Positions 34,884-43,872 of a DNA stretch of 64,000 bases are shown here, in pieces. The number at the start of each line of letters is the position of its first letter. The first letter of the stretch is position 1. Origin of the DNA: Streptococcus australis (GTDB lineage: Bacteria > Bacillota > Bacilli > Lactobacillales > Streptococcaceae); the NCBI RefSeq assembly GCF_015553625.1, contig NZ_JADNGY010000004.1, positions 144,812 to 208,811 of the forward strand, written 5' to 3'. The translations under genes were made by a program, and so were the position numbers. Under the pieces are notes generated by a model that did no database searches, was not told the origin of the DNA, and worked only from the letters and a program-made list of their open reading frames with translations.

Positions 34884-35333
34884 ATGCAAATTTCAAGTCG
34901 TTTTACCATTGGAACTCATGTATTAGTGATGATTGCTTTAAAAGGAGACTGTACCAAGGTGACCAGTGATATGATTGCTGGCAGCGTTGGAGTGAACCCT
35001 GTCATTATTCGGAAGACCTTGTCCCAATTAAAAAAGGCAGGATTGATCCATGTGGCGCGTGGAACAGGTGGCGCCGAGATGGCCAAAGAATTGGAAGCAA
35101 TTAGTTTGTTAGATATCTATCAGGCTGTTGAATGCCTTGGGAAGACTGGTCAATTATTTGGTTTCCACGATCATCCAAATCCAGACTGTCCGATTGGAAA
35201 AAATATTCATGGAGTACTCGATGGAAAACTTGAAGAGATTCAATTGGCCATGGAAAAGGAAATGTCTCAGACCAGTCTCAAAGAAGTGGTAGAGCAAGCT
35301 AGGAAGCAAATGGAGTTGGCAACCGTTTCTTGA
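34884..35333 (+). CDS. Rrf2 family transcriptional regulator
   Basis: 149 residues. The winged helix (MQISSRFTIGTHVLVMIAL; DMIAGSVGVNPVIIRKTLSQLKKAGLI) is typical of Rrf2 proteins, nearest to the YwnA-like branch. The three clustered cysteines that hold an Fe-S cluster in IscR or NsrR are not present; cysteines are scattered (near residues 24, 84 and 103). The ATG at 34884 follows GAGAGGA. It has a long leader of about 100 nt and a dyad over its own promoter. Target genes are unknown; a terminator follows. Confidence 0.87.
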   Translation: MQISSRFTIGTHVLVMIALKGDCTKVTSDMIAGSVGVNPVIIRKTLSQLKKAGLIHVARGTGGAEMAKELEAISLLDIYQAVECLGKTGQLFGFHDHPNPDCPIGKNIHGVLDGKLEEIQLAMEKEMSQTSLKEVVEQARKQMELATVS

Positions 35334-35359
35334 TTTGAGTCTGTGAGAAACTCGATGTA

Positions 35360-35394
35360 AAAAAGCCTTTCAGTTTAGACCGAAAGGCTTTTTG
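35360..35394 (+). terminator. rrf2-like gene terminator
   Basis: aaaaagcctttc pairs with gaaaggcttttt. The A-run and T-run make it usable from both sides, though the minus-strand gene nearby stops at 35431. Confidence 0.85.
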
Positions 35395-35430
35395 TTTTGT
35401 TTGACTAATGATTTAAAGTTTGTCTGATTT

Positions 35431-35769
35431 TTATTTTTTACCGGCTAGAAAACTAACTAGAGTAAATCCAATTGCAAAAATCCATGTCCAGTAACGATTA
35501 GGAATGAACATGAAGGAAGAACGATCGCGAAAAGCAATGCGTTGTCCTGTTGCTTCATCAATCATATACCGCACTTGATCGGAAACAAATTTTTTTGTCA
35601 GTAGATAATTAATGCCAGCAGCAAATATGCCCCAAACACATCCAAAAATAATGCTATCATTTTTTTCGTTTATATTAAGATGCAGAACTGAATAAATCAC
35701 ATTTGCTAAAAATGCTCCGATGATGAAAGCAAGGGGAACGAGCAAGCCTTTACCACGCCAAACAATCAT
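35431..35769 (-). CDS. Hypothetical small membrane protein
   Basis: 112 residues with three predicted helices (about 8-27, 40-58 and 93-109) and a charged central loop (TKKFVSDQVRYMIDEATGQR). I do not recognise a family. The RBS region AAGGAGATTG precedes the ATG at 35769. It lies 23 bp after pepQ on the same strand and is probably co-transcribed with it. Confidence 0.75.
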   Translation of the reverse strand: MIVWRGKGLLVPLAFIIGAFLANVIYSVLHLNINEKNDSIIFGCVWGIFAAGINYLLTKKFVSDQVRYMIDEATGQRIAFRDRSSFMFIPNRYWTWIFAIGFTLVSFLAGKK

Positions 35770-35792
35770 AAAACAATCTCCTTATTACTAAC

Positions 35793-36875
35793 TTAATCAA
35801 AATAGAGCAAGTCTTTGCTAGTTTCGGTAAAGAGGCCAAAGCCATCTTTTGTCACATAGCCACAGTCTTCAATCCGAACACCGACTTTTCCAGGAATATA
35901 GATACCTGGTTCGACAGAGAAGCACATGCCTTCTTCGATAACCATGTCATTTCCTTCCATGATAGAAGGAAATTCATGCACATCCATCCCAATGCCGTGT
36001 CCGAGGCGATGGTTGAAGTATTCGCCGTAACCTGCTTTTTCAATGACACTGCGAGCAGCGCGATCGACGTCGTGAGCCGTCACACCAGGTTTGATCATAT
36101 CCAGAGCAGCTTGTTGAGCTTCTAAAGTTAAGTGGTATATTTCTTTTTTGAAGTCATCTGGTTTTCCAACCGCAACGGTACGAGTCATATCGGAAGCATA
36201 GCCGTTCACCATACATCCCAAGTCGAAGAGAAGAAGAGCATCCTTTTCAATTTTGTTGCTTCCAGGGATGCCATGAGGGTTGGCTGCATTGTTGCCGGTT
36301 AAGACCATGGTTTCAAAGCTCATTTCGTAGCCCAAGCGTTTGATGCCAAAGTCGATCTCTGCGACGATATCAGTTTCAGTTTTTTCCAGAGAGATGGCGT
36401 CAAATCCCATGTTGACAGCCTTATCCGCATATTGACCAGCAACTAACATTTTTTGGATCTCATCAGCAGATTTGATCAAGCGCATGCGGTTAATCCGAGG
36501 GCTGAGATTGGTAAATGTTGCTTGTTCAAAGACTGAACGAAGTCCATGGTATTTGGTCAAAATCAAATTATCAAATTCCAAAGCGACTTTTTTGGCTTCT
36601 GGATTGGCGCTAGCTCCTTTGATTTTTTCCCAAGGATTTTCAGAATCCACATAACCAACCACTTGGAAATCCACAACAGCAGTCGCCCGTTCTACCTCAA
36701 GAGCAGGAACAAACAGAAGTGGTTCATGGTCTGGATAGACAAATAGGAAGAGCTGACGTTCGTGAGGATCGCTATAGAATCCTGTTAAGTAGTTGATAGT
36801 GACAGGGTCAGAAACTACTGCAATATCCGTTTTTTCGGTTTCAAGAAATGCTACAATTTGATCTAATTTAGACAT
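35793..36875 (-). CDS. pepQ: Xaa-Pro dipeptidase PepQ
   Basis: 360 residues. A cytoplasmic prolidase that splits Xaa-Pro dipeptides and helps amino-acid supply. The creatinase-like N-terminal domain precedes the pita-bread domain with metal ligands in LLFDLGCMVNGYASDMTRT (two Asp), HRLGHGIGMDVHE (His), SVEPGIY (Glu) and GVRIEDCGYV (Glu). It is divergent from ccpA with a 160-bp spacer. This pepQ-ccpA arrangement is classic in lactic acid bacteria and places both near the ccpA cre site. Confidence 0.96.
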   Translation of the reverse strand: MSKLDQIVAFLETEKTDIAVVSDPVTINYLTGFYSDPHERQLFLFVYPDHEPLLFVPALEVERATAVVDFQVVGYVDSENPWEKIKGASANPEAKKVALEFDNLILTKYHGLRSVFEQATFTNLSPRINRMRLIKSADEIQKMLVAGQYADKAVNMGFDAISLEKTETDIVAEIDFGIKRLGYEMSFETMVLTGNNAANPHGIPGSNKIEKDALLLFDLGCMVNGYASDMTRTVAVGKPDDFKKEIYHLTLEAQQAALDMIKPGVTAHDVDRAARSVIEKAGYGEYFNHRLGHGIGMDVHEFPSIMEGNDMVIEEGMCFSVEPGIYIPGKVGVRIEDCGYVTKDGFGLFTETSKDLLYFD

Positions 36876-36955
36876 AAGCTACCTTCTTTCTATTGATAAT
36901 ATTTTGTCAAATTTTTCCTAAAAAATCAAGAGTTTGCAAAAAGATGTCAAAATGC

Positions 36956-36984
36956 TTGAAAGTGTTTACAATAAGTGATAAAAT
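36956..36984 (+). promoter_or_regulatory. ccpA promoter with cre-like site
   Basis: TTGAAA (36956-36961), 17 bp, extended -10 TGA-TAAAAT (36976-36984). cre-like TGAAAGTGTTTACA (36957-36970) has one mismatch and overlaps the -35, so CcpA may control itself and perhaps pepQ. Confidence 0.65.
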
Positions 36985-37035
36985 AGTTGTTATAGAAGAC
37001 TGAAAACGAAATTTTCAATAAAGAAAGGAAGTATT

Positions 37036-38040
37036 ATGAATACAGACGATACTGTAACCATTTACGATGTTGCCCGAGAAGCGGGTGTATCAATGGCGAC
37101 TGTTAGCCGTGTCGTGAACGGTAATAAGAACGTTAAGGAAAATACTCGTAAAAAAGTATTGGAAGTCATTGAACGTTTGGACTATCGTCCGAATGCGGTT
37201 GCTCGTGGACTTGCGAGTAAGAAAACCACAACGGTAGGTGTTGTGATTCCAAATATTACCAATAGTTACTTCTCTACTTTAGCTAAAGGAATTGATGATA
37301 TCGCAGAAATGTATAAATACAATATCGTCCTTGCCAACAGCGATGAAGACGATGATAAAGAAGTTTCTGTTGTCAACACTCTTTTCTCAAAACAAGTCGA
37401 TGGAATTATATTCATGGGCTACCACTTAACAGAAAAGATTCGTTCTGAATTCTCTCGTTCTCGGACGCCGGTGGTCCTTGCTGGGACAGTCGATGTCGAA
37501 CATCAATTGCCAAGTGTCAATATCGATTACAAGCAAGCGACAGTAGACGCGGTTACACTATTGGCTAAACGAAATAAAAAGATTGCTTTTGTAAGTGGAC
37601 CATTAGTAGATGATATCAACGGTAAGATTCGCTTGGCTGGCTACAAAGATGCTTTGAAAGCAAAAAAATTGTCTTACAGTGAAGGCTTGGTCTTTGAGTC
37701 TAAGTACCGCTATGAAGAAGGCTATAACTTGGCTGAACGCATCATTGCATCTAAAGCAACAGCAGCCTTTGTAACTGGGGATGAATTGGCAGCAGGTTTG
37801 CTTAATGGTCTAGCTGATCAAGGTGTGAACGTACCGGAAGATTTTGAGTTGATTACCAGTGATGATTCACAAATTACACGCTACACTCGTCCAAATCTTT
37901 CAACTGTTGGCCAACCACTTTATGATTTGGGAGCTATCAGTATGCGGATGCTGACAAAAATTATGCATAAGGAAGAATTGGAAGAAAGAGAAGTTCTTCT
38001 TGCCCATACCATCAATCATCGTGGGACTACGAAGAAGTAA
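37036..38040 (+). CDS. ccpA: Catabolite control protein A
   Basis: 334 residues, a LacI/GalR-family regulator. The N-terminal helix-turn-helix (TIYDVAREAGVSMATVSRVVNG) with the hinge NAVARGLASKKTTTVGVVIPN and a C-terminal effector domain are complete. CcpA binds cre sites when complexed with HPr-Ser46-P, made by HprK (encoded at 61264 here). AAAGGAAG precedes the ATG. It is monocistronic with a terminator at 38047. Four cre-like sites in this window are candidate targets. Confidence 0.98.
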   Translation: MNTDDTVTIYDVAREAGVSMATVSRVVNGNKNVKENTRKKVLEVIERLDYRPNAVARGLASKKTTTVGVVIPNITNSYFSTLAKGIDDIAEMYKYNIVLANSDEDDDKEVSVVNTLFSKQVDGIIFMGYHLTEKIRSEFSRSRTPVVLAGTVDVEHQLPSVNIDYKQATVDAVTLLAKRNKKIAFVSGPLVDDINGKIRLAGYKDALKAKKLSYSEGLVFESKYRYEEGYNLAERIIASKATAAFVTGDELAAGLLNGLADQGVNVPEDFELITSDDSQITRYTRPNLSTVGQPLYDLGAISMRMLTKIMHKEELEEREVLLAHTINHRGTTKK

Positions 38041-38046
38041 AAATCA

Positions 38047-38070
38047 AAGGAAGCCAAGGCTTCCTTTTTT
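38047..38070 (+). terminator. ccpA terminator
   Basis: aaggaagcc pairs with ggcttcctt around AA, then a T-run. Confidence 0.85.
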
Positions 38071-38099
38071 CTTGTCTCTGCATGAATCTCCGGTAAAAC

Positions 38100-38128
38100 T
38101 TGAAGGGGTCTGCTAAATTAGGTATAAT
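38100..38128 (+). promoter_or_regulatory. Promoter abutting the cpoA-like start codon
   Basis: TTGAAG (38100-38105), 17 bp, TATAAT (38123-38128). The ATG at 38136 begins 8 bp after the -10, at the expected transcription start. Confidence 0.75.
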
Positions 38129-38135
38129 AGAGGGT

Positions 38136-39134
38136 ATGAAAGTATTACTGTATTTAGAAGGAAAATCCGTTTTACAAAAATCGGGGATCGGTCGAGCTCT
38201 CCAACACCAGATGCATGCCTTGGATTTGGCTGGAATTCCCTACACAACAGATATTTTAGGAGACTACGATGTGGTTCATATTAATACCTATGGTCCTCGG
38301 AGTTTGTTGCTATTACATGCTACCAAACGTCGAGGGAAAAAGGTCATTATGCATGGACATTCCACACGGGAAGATTTCCAAAATTCATTTATTGGGTCCA
38401 ATTTGTTTGCTCCCTTATTTGGCAAATATTTGGCTCATATGTATAAAAAAGCCGATTTTATTATTACCCCTTCAGAGTATTCGAAACAACTGATTCAGTC
38501 CTACGGGGTCAAGACTCCAATTGTCGCTGTTTCTAATGGGATTGATTTGTCTAAATATAAAAAAGATCCCAAAAAAGAAGAGGTTTTTCGGAAGCACTTT
38601 AATATCCAAGAAGGAGAGAAGGTCGTTTTATGTGCGGGTCTCTACTTTAGACGAAAAGGGATTGAAGACTTTGTAGAAGTGGCTCGTCGGATGCCAGATG
38701 TCCGCTTTATTTGGTTGGGGTCGATTAATAAATGGTTAATCCCTCGGGCTATTCGTCGTCTGGTAGAGAAAGACCATCCGAGCAATGTGGAATTCCCTGG
38801 CTATTTTAAAGGAGCTGTTTTCCAAGGGGCCATGACGGGTGCGGATGCCTTCTTCTTCCCGTCTTACGAAGAAACGGAAGGGATTGTTGTCCTAGAGGCC
38901 TTAGCGGCTCACCAGCATGTCGTCCTCCGGGATATTCCAGTTTATCATGGTTGGGTGGACCAAGAGTCGGCAGAATTATGTCATTCGGTGGATGAATTTG
39001 TGGACTCTCTTGAAAAAGTCTTGTCTGGTCAAGTGGATAAGCGAGATGCGGGAGACCGGGTCGCTCAAAGCCGCTCAATTGATTTGGTAGCCGATCAACT
39101 AGTCAAAGCTTATCAGCAGGTATTGGAGATGTAA
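38136..39134 (+). CDS. cpoA: Glycolipid glycosyltransferase, CpoA-like
   Basis: 332 residues of a GT4-type, GT-B fold transferase resembling pneumococcal CpoA, which adds galactose to glucosyl-diacylglycerol. MKVLLYLEGKSVLQKSGIGR opens it; VHINTYGP, KKVIMHGHSTREDF, the donor-site EETEGIVVLEALA (E-x7-E) and LRDIPVYHGWVD follow. The ATG at 38136 matches the CpoA N-terminus and lies where transcription should begin, so it may be leaderless. The next transferase gene starts 1 bp later. Glycolipids made by the pair carry lipoteichoic acid and set membrane curvature. Confidence 0.88.
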   Translation: MKVLLYLEGKSVLQKSGIGRALQHQMHALDLAGIPYTTDILGDYDVVHINTYGPRSLLLLHATKRRGKKVIMHGHSTREDFQNSFIGSNLFAPLFGKYLAHMYKKADFIITPSEYSKQLIQSYGVKTPIVAVSNGIDLSKYKKDPKKEEVFRKHFNIQEGEKVVLCAGLYFRRKGIEDFVEVARRMPDVRFIWLGSINKWLIPRAIRRLVEKDHPSNVEFPGYFKGAVFQGAMTGADAFFFPSYEETEGIVVLEALAAHQHVVLRDIPVYHGWVDQESAELCHSVDEFVDSLEKVLSGQVDKRDAGDRVAQSRSIDLVADQLVKAYQQVLEM

Positions 39135-39135
39135 T

Positions 39136-40458
39136 ATGCGTATTGGATTATTTACAGATACTTATTTTCCGCAGGTATCGGGGGTTGCGACCAGTATTCG
39201 AACTCTTAAAACAGAATTGGAGAAGTTGGGACATACTGTTTTTATCTTTACGACGACGGATAAGGATGTCAACCGCTATGAGGACTGGCAAATTATCCGC
39301 ATTCCAAGTATCCCTTTCTTTGCTTTTAAGGATCGGCGGATTGCTTATCGAGGGTTTACCAAGGCTTTGGCCATTGCCAAACAATACAAACTGGATATGA
39401 TCCATACACAGACAGAGTTTTCTTTAGGACTACTCGGAGTTTGGATTGCTAAGGAGCTTCGGATTCCAGTGATTCATACCTATCATACCCAGTATGAGGA
39501 TTATGTGCGTTATATTGCTAAGGGGATGGTTATCCGACCAAGTATGGTCAAATACATCGTCCGTGGGTATATGAATGACTTGGATGGGGTAATCTGTCCA
39601 AGTGAGATCGTCTATGACCTCTTGCTGAAATATAAGGTCAAGGCTGAAAAACGGATTATTCCAACAGGAATTGAGTTGGCAAAGTTTGAACGACCTGAAA
39701 TCACGCAAGTGGAGACGCAAGCCCTTCGTGAAAAATTAGGAATTCAAGAGGGTGAAACCATGCTCTTGAGCTTGTCACGGGTTTCTTATGAAAAAAATAT
39801 CCAAGCAGTTATTGCGGCATTGCCTAAAGTGTTAGAAGAAAATGCGCATATTAAATTGATTGTGGCAGGAGATGGGCCTTATTTAGGGGATTTGAAAAAA
39901 CAGGTGCAAAAATTAGGCATCGAACAGGCTGTGATCTTCACAGGGATGATTCCACCGAACGAAACAGCTCTTTACTATAAAGCGGCAGATTTCTTCATTT
40001 CTGCTTCAACGAGTGAGACGCAAGGTCTTACTTATCTGGAGAGCATCGCTAGTGGGACCCCCCTAATTGCTCAGAAAAATCCTTATTTAGATAATGTGAT
40101 CAATGATCGGATGTTCGGAATCTTGTATGACCAGGAAGAAGATTTGGCTGCAGCTATTTTAGAAGCGACCATAGCCACCCCAGAGAAGGATGAGGCTAAG
40201 TGGGAGGAGAAGCTGTATGAAATTTCTTCTACAAACTTTGGTCGCAGGGTCTATGAGTTCTATCTAGACGCCATTATTTCGAAAGATTTTTATAATGAGC
40301 GTCATCCTGAGGAAAGTCGTACCAAACGGGTAACCAAGTCCATTGTGAAAATTCCACAAAAGGTCATCGCTATGCCAGTGAATGGGTCTGTGCGAATCAT
40401 GAAGGGATCTTTTAAACAGGTCAAGAAAATTCGTCATATCACCAAGTTGTTGGATTAG
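39136..40458 (+). CDS. Glucosyl-diacylglycerol synthase-like glycosyltransferase
   Basis: 440 residues, a GT4 transferase of the monoglucosyl-DAG synthase class (IagA/pneumococcal Spr0982 type). MRIGLFTDTYFPQVSGVATSI opens the acceptor domain; VIHTYHTQYEDYVRY and GVICPSE follow; the donor domain has SRVSYEKNIQAVI and SETQGLTYLESIA (E-x7-E). The last ~60 residues are basic, as expected for membrane association. It starts 1 bp after the cpoA-like gene. Together they should make Glc-DAG and then Gal-Glc-DAG. A terminator follows. Confidence 0.88.
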   Translation: MRIGLFTDTYFPQVSGVATSIRTLKTELEKLGHTVFIFTTTDKDVNRYEDWQIIRIPSIPFFAFKDRRIAYRGFTKALAIAKQYKLDMIHTQTEFSLGLLGVWIAKELRIPVIHTYHTQYEDYVRYIAKGMVIRPSMVKYIVRGYMNDLDGVICPSEIVYDLLLKYKVKAEKRIIPTGIELAKFERPEITQVETQALREKLGIQEGETMLLSLSRVSYEKNIQAVIAALPKVLEENAHIKLIVAGDGPYLGDLKKQVQKLGIEQAVIFTGMIPPNETALYYKAADFFISASTSETQGLTYLESIASGTPLIAQKNPYLDNVINDRMFGILYDQEEDLAAAILEATIATPEKDEAKWEEKLYEISSTNFGRRVYEFYLDAIISKDFYNERHPEESRTKRVTKSIVKIPQKVIAMPVNGSVRIMKGSFKQVKKIRHITKLLD

Positions 40459-40462
40459 CCTT

Positions 40463-40519
40463 CATCCAATAAGCAAGGGGCCTAAAGAAGGGCTTCTTCC
40501 TTATTGGATGGGATTTTTT
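40463..40519 (+). terminator. Terminator of the glycosyltransferase operon
   Basis: Perfect arms catccaataag 40463-40473 and cttattggatg 40500-40510 with a GC-rich inner hairpin, then a T-run. Confidence 0.8.
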
Positions 40520-40524
40520 TTCTC

Positions 40525-40552
40525 TTGCAAAAATTTTCAATCGTGCTATAAT
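40525..40552 (+). promoter_or_regulatory. thrS promoter
   Basis: TTGCAA (40525-40530), 16 bp, extended -10 TGC-TATAAT (40544-40552). Confidence 0.75.
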
Positions 40553-40558
40553 ACTAGT

Positions 40559-40763
40559 CAGAGACATATCAAATCTAGGAAATCTGATAGAGAGCGCGTG
40601 GAGCTGGAAATCGCGTAGAGGATGGATTTGGGACTACTCGAGATACTTTTATGCAAACATAAAACGGTGGCCACGTTAGAGCCAATCAGAGGTGAGACTC
40701 TTTTTGAGTGTCATAAATGAAGGTGGAACCACGTTGCGACGTCCTTTTTGGATGTCGCTTTTT
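40559..40763 (+). ncRNA. T-box riboswitch (threonyl) with terminator
   Basis: The T-box sequence AAGGTGGAACCACG is at 40720-40733. The terminator arms gcgacgtcc 40736-40744 and ggatgtcgc 40750-40758 (one G:U) are followed by TTTTT. Stem I features precede it, and ACT triplets at 40633-40638 lie where a threonine specifier is expected. Uncharged tRNA-Thr pairs with specifier and T-box and lets transcription into thrS. One tRNA-Thr(GGT) gene is also in this window. Confidence 0.95.
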
Positions 40764-40843
40764 GTTTTTCTTGATTTAAGACTACATAATAAGGAAACAC
40801 TTCTGTTTTAGAAATAATAGATAACCAATATAAGGAGAACATC

Positions 40844-42787
40844 ATGATTAAGATTACTTTCCCAGATGGCGCTGTTCGTGAATTCGAATCTGGCGTTACA
40901 ACTTTTGAAATTGCCCAATCAATCAGCAATTCCCTAGCTAAAAAAGCTCTTGCTGGTAAATTTAACGGCAAACTCATCGATACGACTCGTGCGATCACTG
41001 AAGATGGAAGCATTGAAATTGTGACACCTGATCACGAAGATGCCCTTCCAATTTTGCGCCACTCAGCAGCCCACTTGTTCGCTCAAGCTGCTCGTCGCCT
41101 TTTCCCAGACATCCACTTGGGTGTTGGGCCAGCGATTGAAGATGGTTTCTACTACGATACAGACAACCAAGCAGGTCAAATTTCTAACGAAGACCTTCCT
41201 CGTATCGAAGAAGAAATGCAAAGAATCGTTAAAGAAAACTTCCCATCTATCCGTGAGGAAGTGAGCAAGGATGAAGCACGTGAAATCTTCAAAAACGACC
41301 CTTACAAGTTAGAATTGATTGAAGAGCACTCTGAAGATGAAGGCGGTTTGACCATCTATCGTCAAGGTGAATATGTGGACCTTTGCCGTGGACCTCACGT
41401 CCCATCAACTGGTCGTATCCAAATCTTCCACCTTCTCCATGTAGCAGGTGCTTACTGGCGTGGAAATAGCGACAACGCGATGATGCAACGTATCTACGGT
41501 ACAGCTTGGTTTGATAAGAAAGACTTGAAAAACTACCTTCAAATGCGTGAAGAAGCCAAAGAGCGTGACCACCGTAAACTTGGTAAAGAGCTTGACCTCT
41601 TCATGATTTCTCAAGAAGTTGGACAAGGACTTCCATTCTGGTTGCCAAATGGTGCGACCATTCGTCGTGAATTAGAACGTTATATCGTTGACAAAGAGTT
41701 GGCTTCAGGCTACCAACACGTCTATACTCCACCACTTGCTTCTGTAGAACTTTACAAGACTTCTGGTCACTGGGATCACTATCAAGAAGATATGTTCCCA
41801 ACTATGGATATGGGTGACGGTGAAGAATTTGTTCTTCGTCCAATGAACTGCCCGCACCACATCCAAGTATTCAAACACCATGTTCACTCTTACCGTGAGT
41901 TGCCAATCCGCATCGCTGAAATCGGTATGATGCACCGTTACGAAAAATCTGGAGCCCTTACAGGTCTTCAACGTGTACGTGAAATGTCTCTTAACGATGG
42001 TCACCTCTTTGTGACTCCAGAACAAATCCAAGAAGAATTCCAACGTGCCCTTCAGTTGATTATCGATGTTTATGAAGACTTCAACTTGACTGAATACCGC
42101 TTCCGTCTCTCACTTCGTGACCCTCAAGATACCCACAAGTACTTTGACAACGATGAGATGTGGGAAAATGCCCAAACTATGCTTCGTGCAGCACTTGATG
42201 AAATGGGCGTAGACTACTTTGAAGCAGAAGGGGAAGCTGCCTTCTACGGTCCAAAATTGGATATCCAGGTTAAGACAGCTCTTGGTAAAGAAGAAACTCT
42301 TTCTACGATCCAGCTTGACTTCTTGCTTCCAGAACGCTTCGACCTTAAATACATCGGAGCTGATGGTGAAGAGCACCGTCCAGTTATGATCCACCGTGGG
42401 GTTATTTCAACTATGGAACGCTTCACAGCTATCTTGATTGAGAACTACAAGGGTGCCTTCCCAACATGGCTAGCACCACACCAAGTAACCCTTATCCCAG
42501 TTTCTAATGAAAAACATGTGGACTACGCATGGGAAGTAGCGAAGAAACTTCGTGACCGTGGGGTTCGTGCCGATGTGGATGAACGCAATGAGAAAATGCA
42601 ATTCAAGATCCGGGCTTCACAAACGCAAAAGATTCCTTACCAATTGATCGTTGGTGACAAGGAAATGGAAGAGCAAGCCGTCAACGTTCGCCGTTATGGT
42701 CAAAAAGAAACAGAAACCATGCCGGTAGATGCATTTGTCGAATTGATTCTTGCTGATATCGCAAATAAATCTCGTGTTGAAAAATAA
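40844..42787 (+). CDS. thrS: Threonyl-tRNA synthetase
   Basis: 647 residues, class II synthetase charging tRNA-Thr. In order: TGS domain ([20 protein letters not shown]), editing domain with [11 protein letters not shown], catalytic core ([63 protein letters not shown]) and C-terminal anticodon-binding domain. Editing His and zinc-site Cys are present. AAGGAGAAC precedes the ATG. Expression is controlled by the upstream T-box. The first copy of the 180-bp repeat follows the stop. Confidence 0.98.
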   Translation: MIKITFPDGAVREFESGVTTFEIAQSISNSLAKKALAGKFNGKLIDTTRAITEDGSIEIVTPDHEDALPILRHSAAHLFAQAARRLFPDIHLGVGPAIEDGFYYDTDNQAGQISNEDLPRIEEEMQRIVKENFPSIREEVSKDEAREIFKNDPYKLELIEEHSEDEGGLTIYRQGEYVDLCRGPHVPSTGRIQIFHLLHVAGAYWRGNSDNAMMQRIYGTAWFDKKDLKNYLQMREEAKERDHRKLGKELDLFMISQEVGQGLPFWLPNGATIRRELERYIVDKELASGYQHVYTPPLASVELYKTSGHWDHYQEDMFPTMDMGDGEEFVLRPMNCPHHIQVFKHHVHSYRELPIRIAEIGMMHRYEKSGALTGLQRVREMSLNDGHLFVTPEQIQEEFQRALQLIIDVYEDFNLTEYRFRLSLRDPQDTHKYFDNDEMWENAQTMLRAALDEMGVDYFEAEGEAAFYGPKLDIQVKTALGKEETLSTIQLDFLLPERFDLKYIGADGEEHRPVMIHRGVISTMERFTAILIENYKGAFPTWLAPHQVTLIPVSNEKHVDYAWEVAKKLRDRGVRADVDERNEKMQFKIRASQTQKIPYQLIVGDKEMEEQAVNVRRYGQKETETMPVDAFVELILADIANKSRVEK

Positions 42788-42796
42788 AAGATAGAA

Positions 42797-42976
42797 AGAG
42801 GCTGGGACAAAAGTCCTAGCCTCTCAATTGTCTTTGGATTGTCGATCAAGACGCAGTGGTTGAGTGGGCTCTACTACGCTGATTTCATCAGCTTTTACAG
42901 CCCTAATCAACTGTGCGGAGGTGGGACGACGAAATAGAATTCTAACGAATGACCGATTTCTGTCCCACTCTCTTTT
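42797..42976 (+). repeat. 180-bp three-hairpin intergenic repeat, copy 1
   Basis: Hairpin 1: gaggctgggac...gtcctagcctc (42798-42823). Central stem: gttgagtgggct pairing imperfectly with agccctaatcaac around gctgatttcatcagc. Hairpin 3: gtgggac (from ~42921) with gtcccac (42962-42968). It lies 10 bp past thrS and probably terminates it. The region 42977-43110 downstream holds nothing else recognised. Confidence 0.9.
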
Positions 42977-43110
42977 GTATTGATGAAAAATAATAATTTA
43001 AGAGGTGTTTTACTAGCTTCTATTATCTAGATATCATTTTTCCATTGCACAACCTTTTTCTTTCTCTTTCTTTACAAATCAAAGTATAACTCCCATTTTT
43101 CAAAGAAATT

Positions 43111-43119
43111 TGCTATAAT
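43111..43119 (+). promoter_or_regulatory. vicRKX promoter (extended -10)
   Basis: Perfect TGC-TATAAT, 51 bp before vicR; no good -35. Confidence 0.65.
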
Positions 43120-43170
43120 GAAAGGACAGAGATTTGAAGAAGCAAAGAAAAAATAGAAGTAGGTACATGT

Positions 43171-43872
43171 ATGAAGAAAATTCTTGTTGTAGATGATGAA
43201 AAGCCGATTTCGGATATTATAAAATTCAATATGGCCAAAGAAGGCTATGAAGTCTTGACTGCCTTCGATGGAAAAGAAGCACTGGCTATTTTTGAAGCTG
43301 AGAGCCCAGATATTTTGATCTTGGACCTCATGCTTCCTGAAATTGATGGTTTGGAAGTAGCACGTACCATTCGAAAGACCAGTAATGTGCCGATTATTGT
43401 CTTATCTGCAAAAGATACAGAATTTGATAAGGTCATCGGTCTTGAAATTGGTGCGGATGACTATGTGACTAAGCCATTCTCAAATCGTGAGCTTCAAGCT
43501 CGCGTAAAAGCTTTATTGCGTCGGACAGAACTAACGGTAGAATCACAGACAGAGTCTACATCAGATTCAGATATTGTGATTGGTGATTTGAAAATCATTC
43601 CGGATGCCTTCCTTGCTCAGAAAAAAGGCAAAGAGCTCGAGTTGACCCATCGCGAATTTGAGCTGCTCTATCACTTGGCAACCCATGTAGGCCAAGTCAT
43701 GACCCGTGAGCATTTGCTGGAAACAGTCTGGGGCTACGATTATTTTGGAGATGTTCGGACAGTGGACGTAACGATTCGACGTTTGCGTGAAAAAATCGAA
43801 GATATTCCAGGCCGTCCGGAGTATATTTTAACGCGCCGCGGTGTCGGTTACTATATGAGAAACAATGATTAA
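43171..43872 (+). CDS. vicR: Response regulator VicR (WalR)
   Basis: 233 residues, OmpR/PhoB type. The receiver domain has DDE near the N-terminus, phospho-acceptor Asp52 in ILDLMLPE and KPF; the C-terminal winged helix has the [23 protein letters not shown] recognition region. VicR is the essential regulator of cell-wall hydrolase genes in streptococci. It overlaps vicK by 8 bp, and the operon continues with vicX. Confidence 0.98.
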   Translation: MKKILVVDDEKPISDIIKFNMAKEGYEVLTAFDGKEALAIFEAESPDILILDLMLPEIDGLEVARTIRKTSNVPIIVLSAKDTEFDKVIGLEIGADDYVTKPFSNRELQARVKALLRRTELTVESQTESTSDSDIVIGDLKIIPDAFLAQKKGKELELTHREFELLYHLATHVGQVMTREHLLETVWGYDYFGDVRTVDVTIRRLREKIEDIPGRPEYILTRRGVGYYMRNND

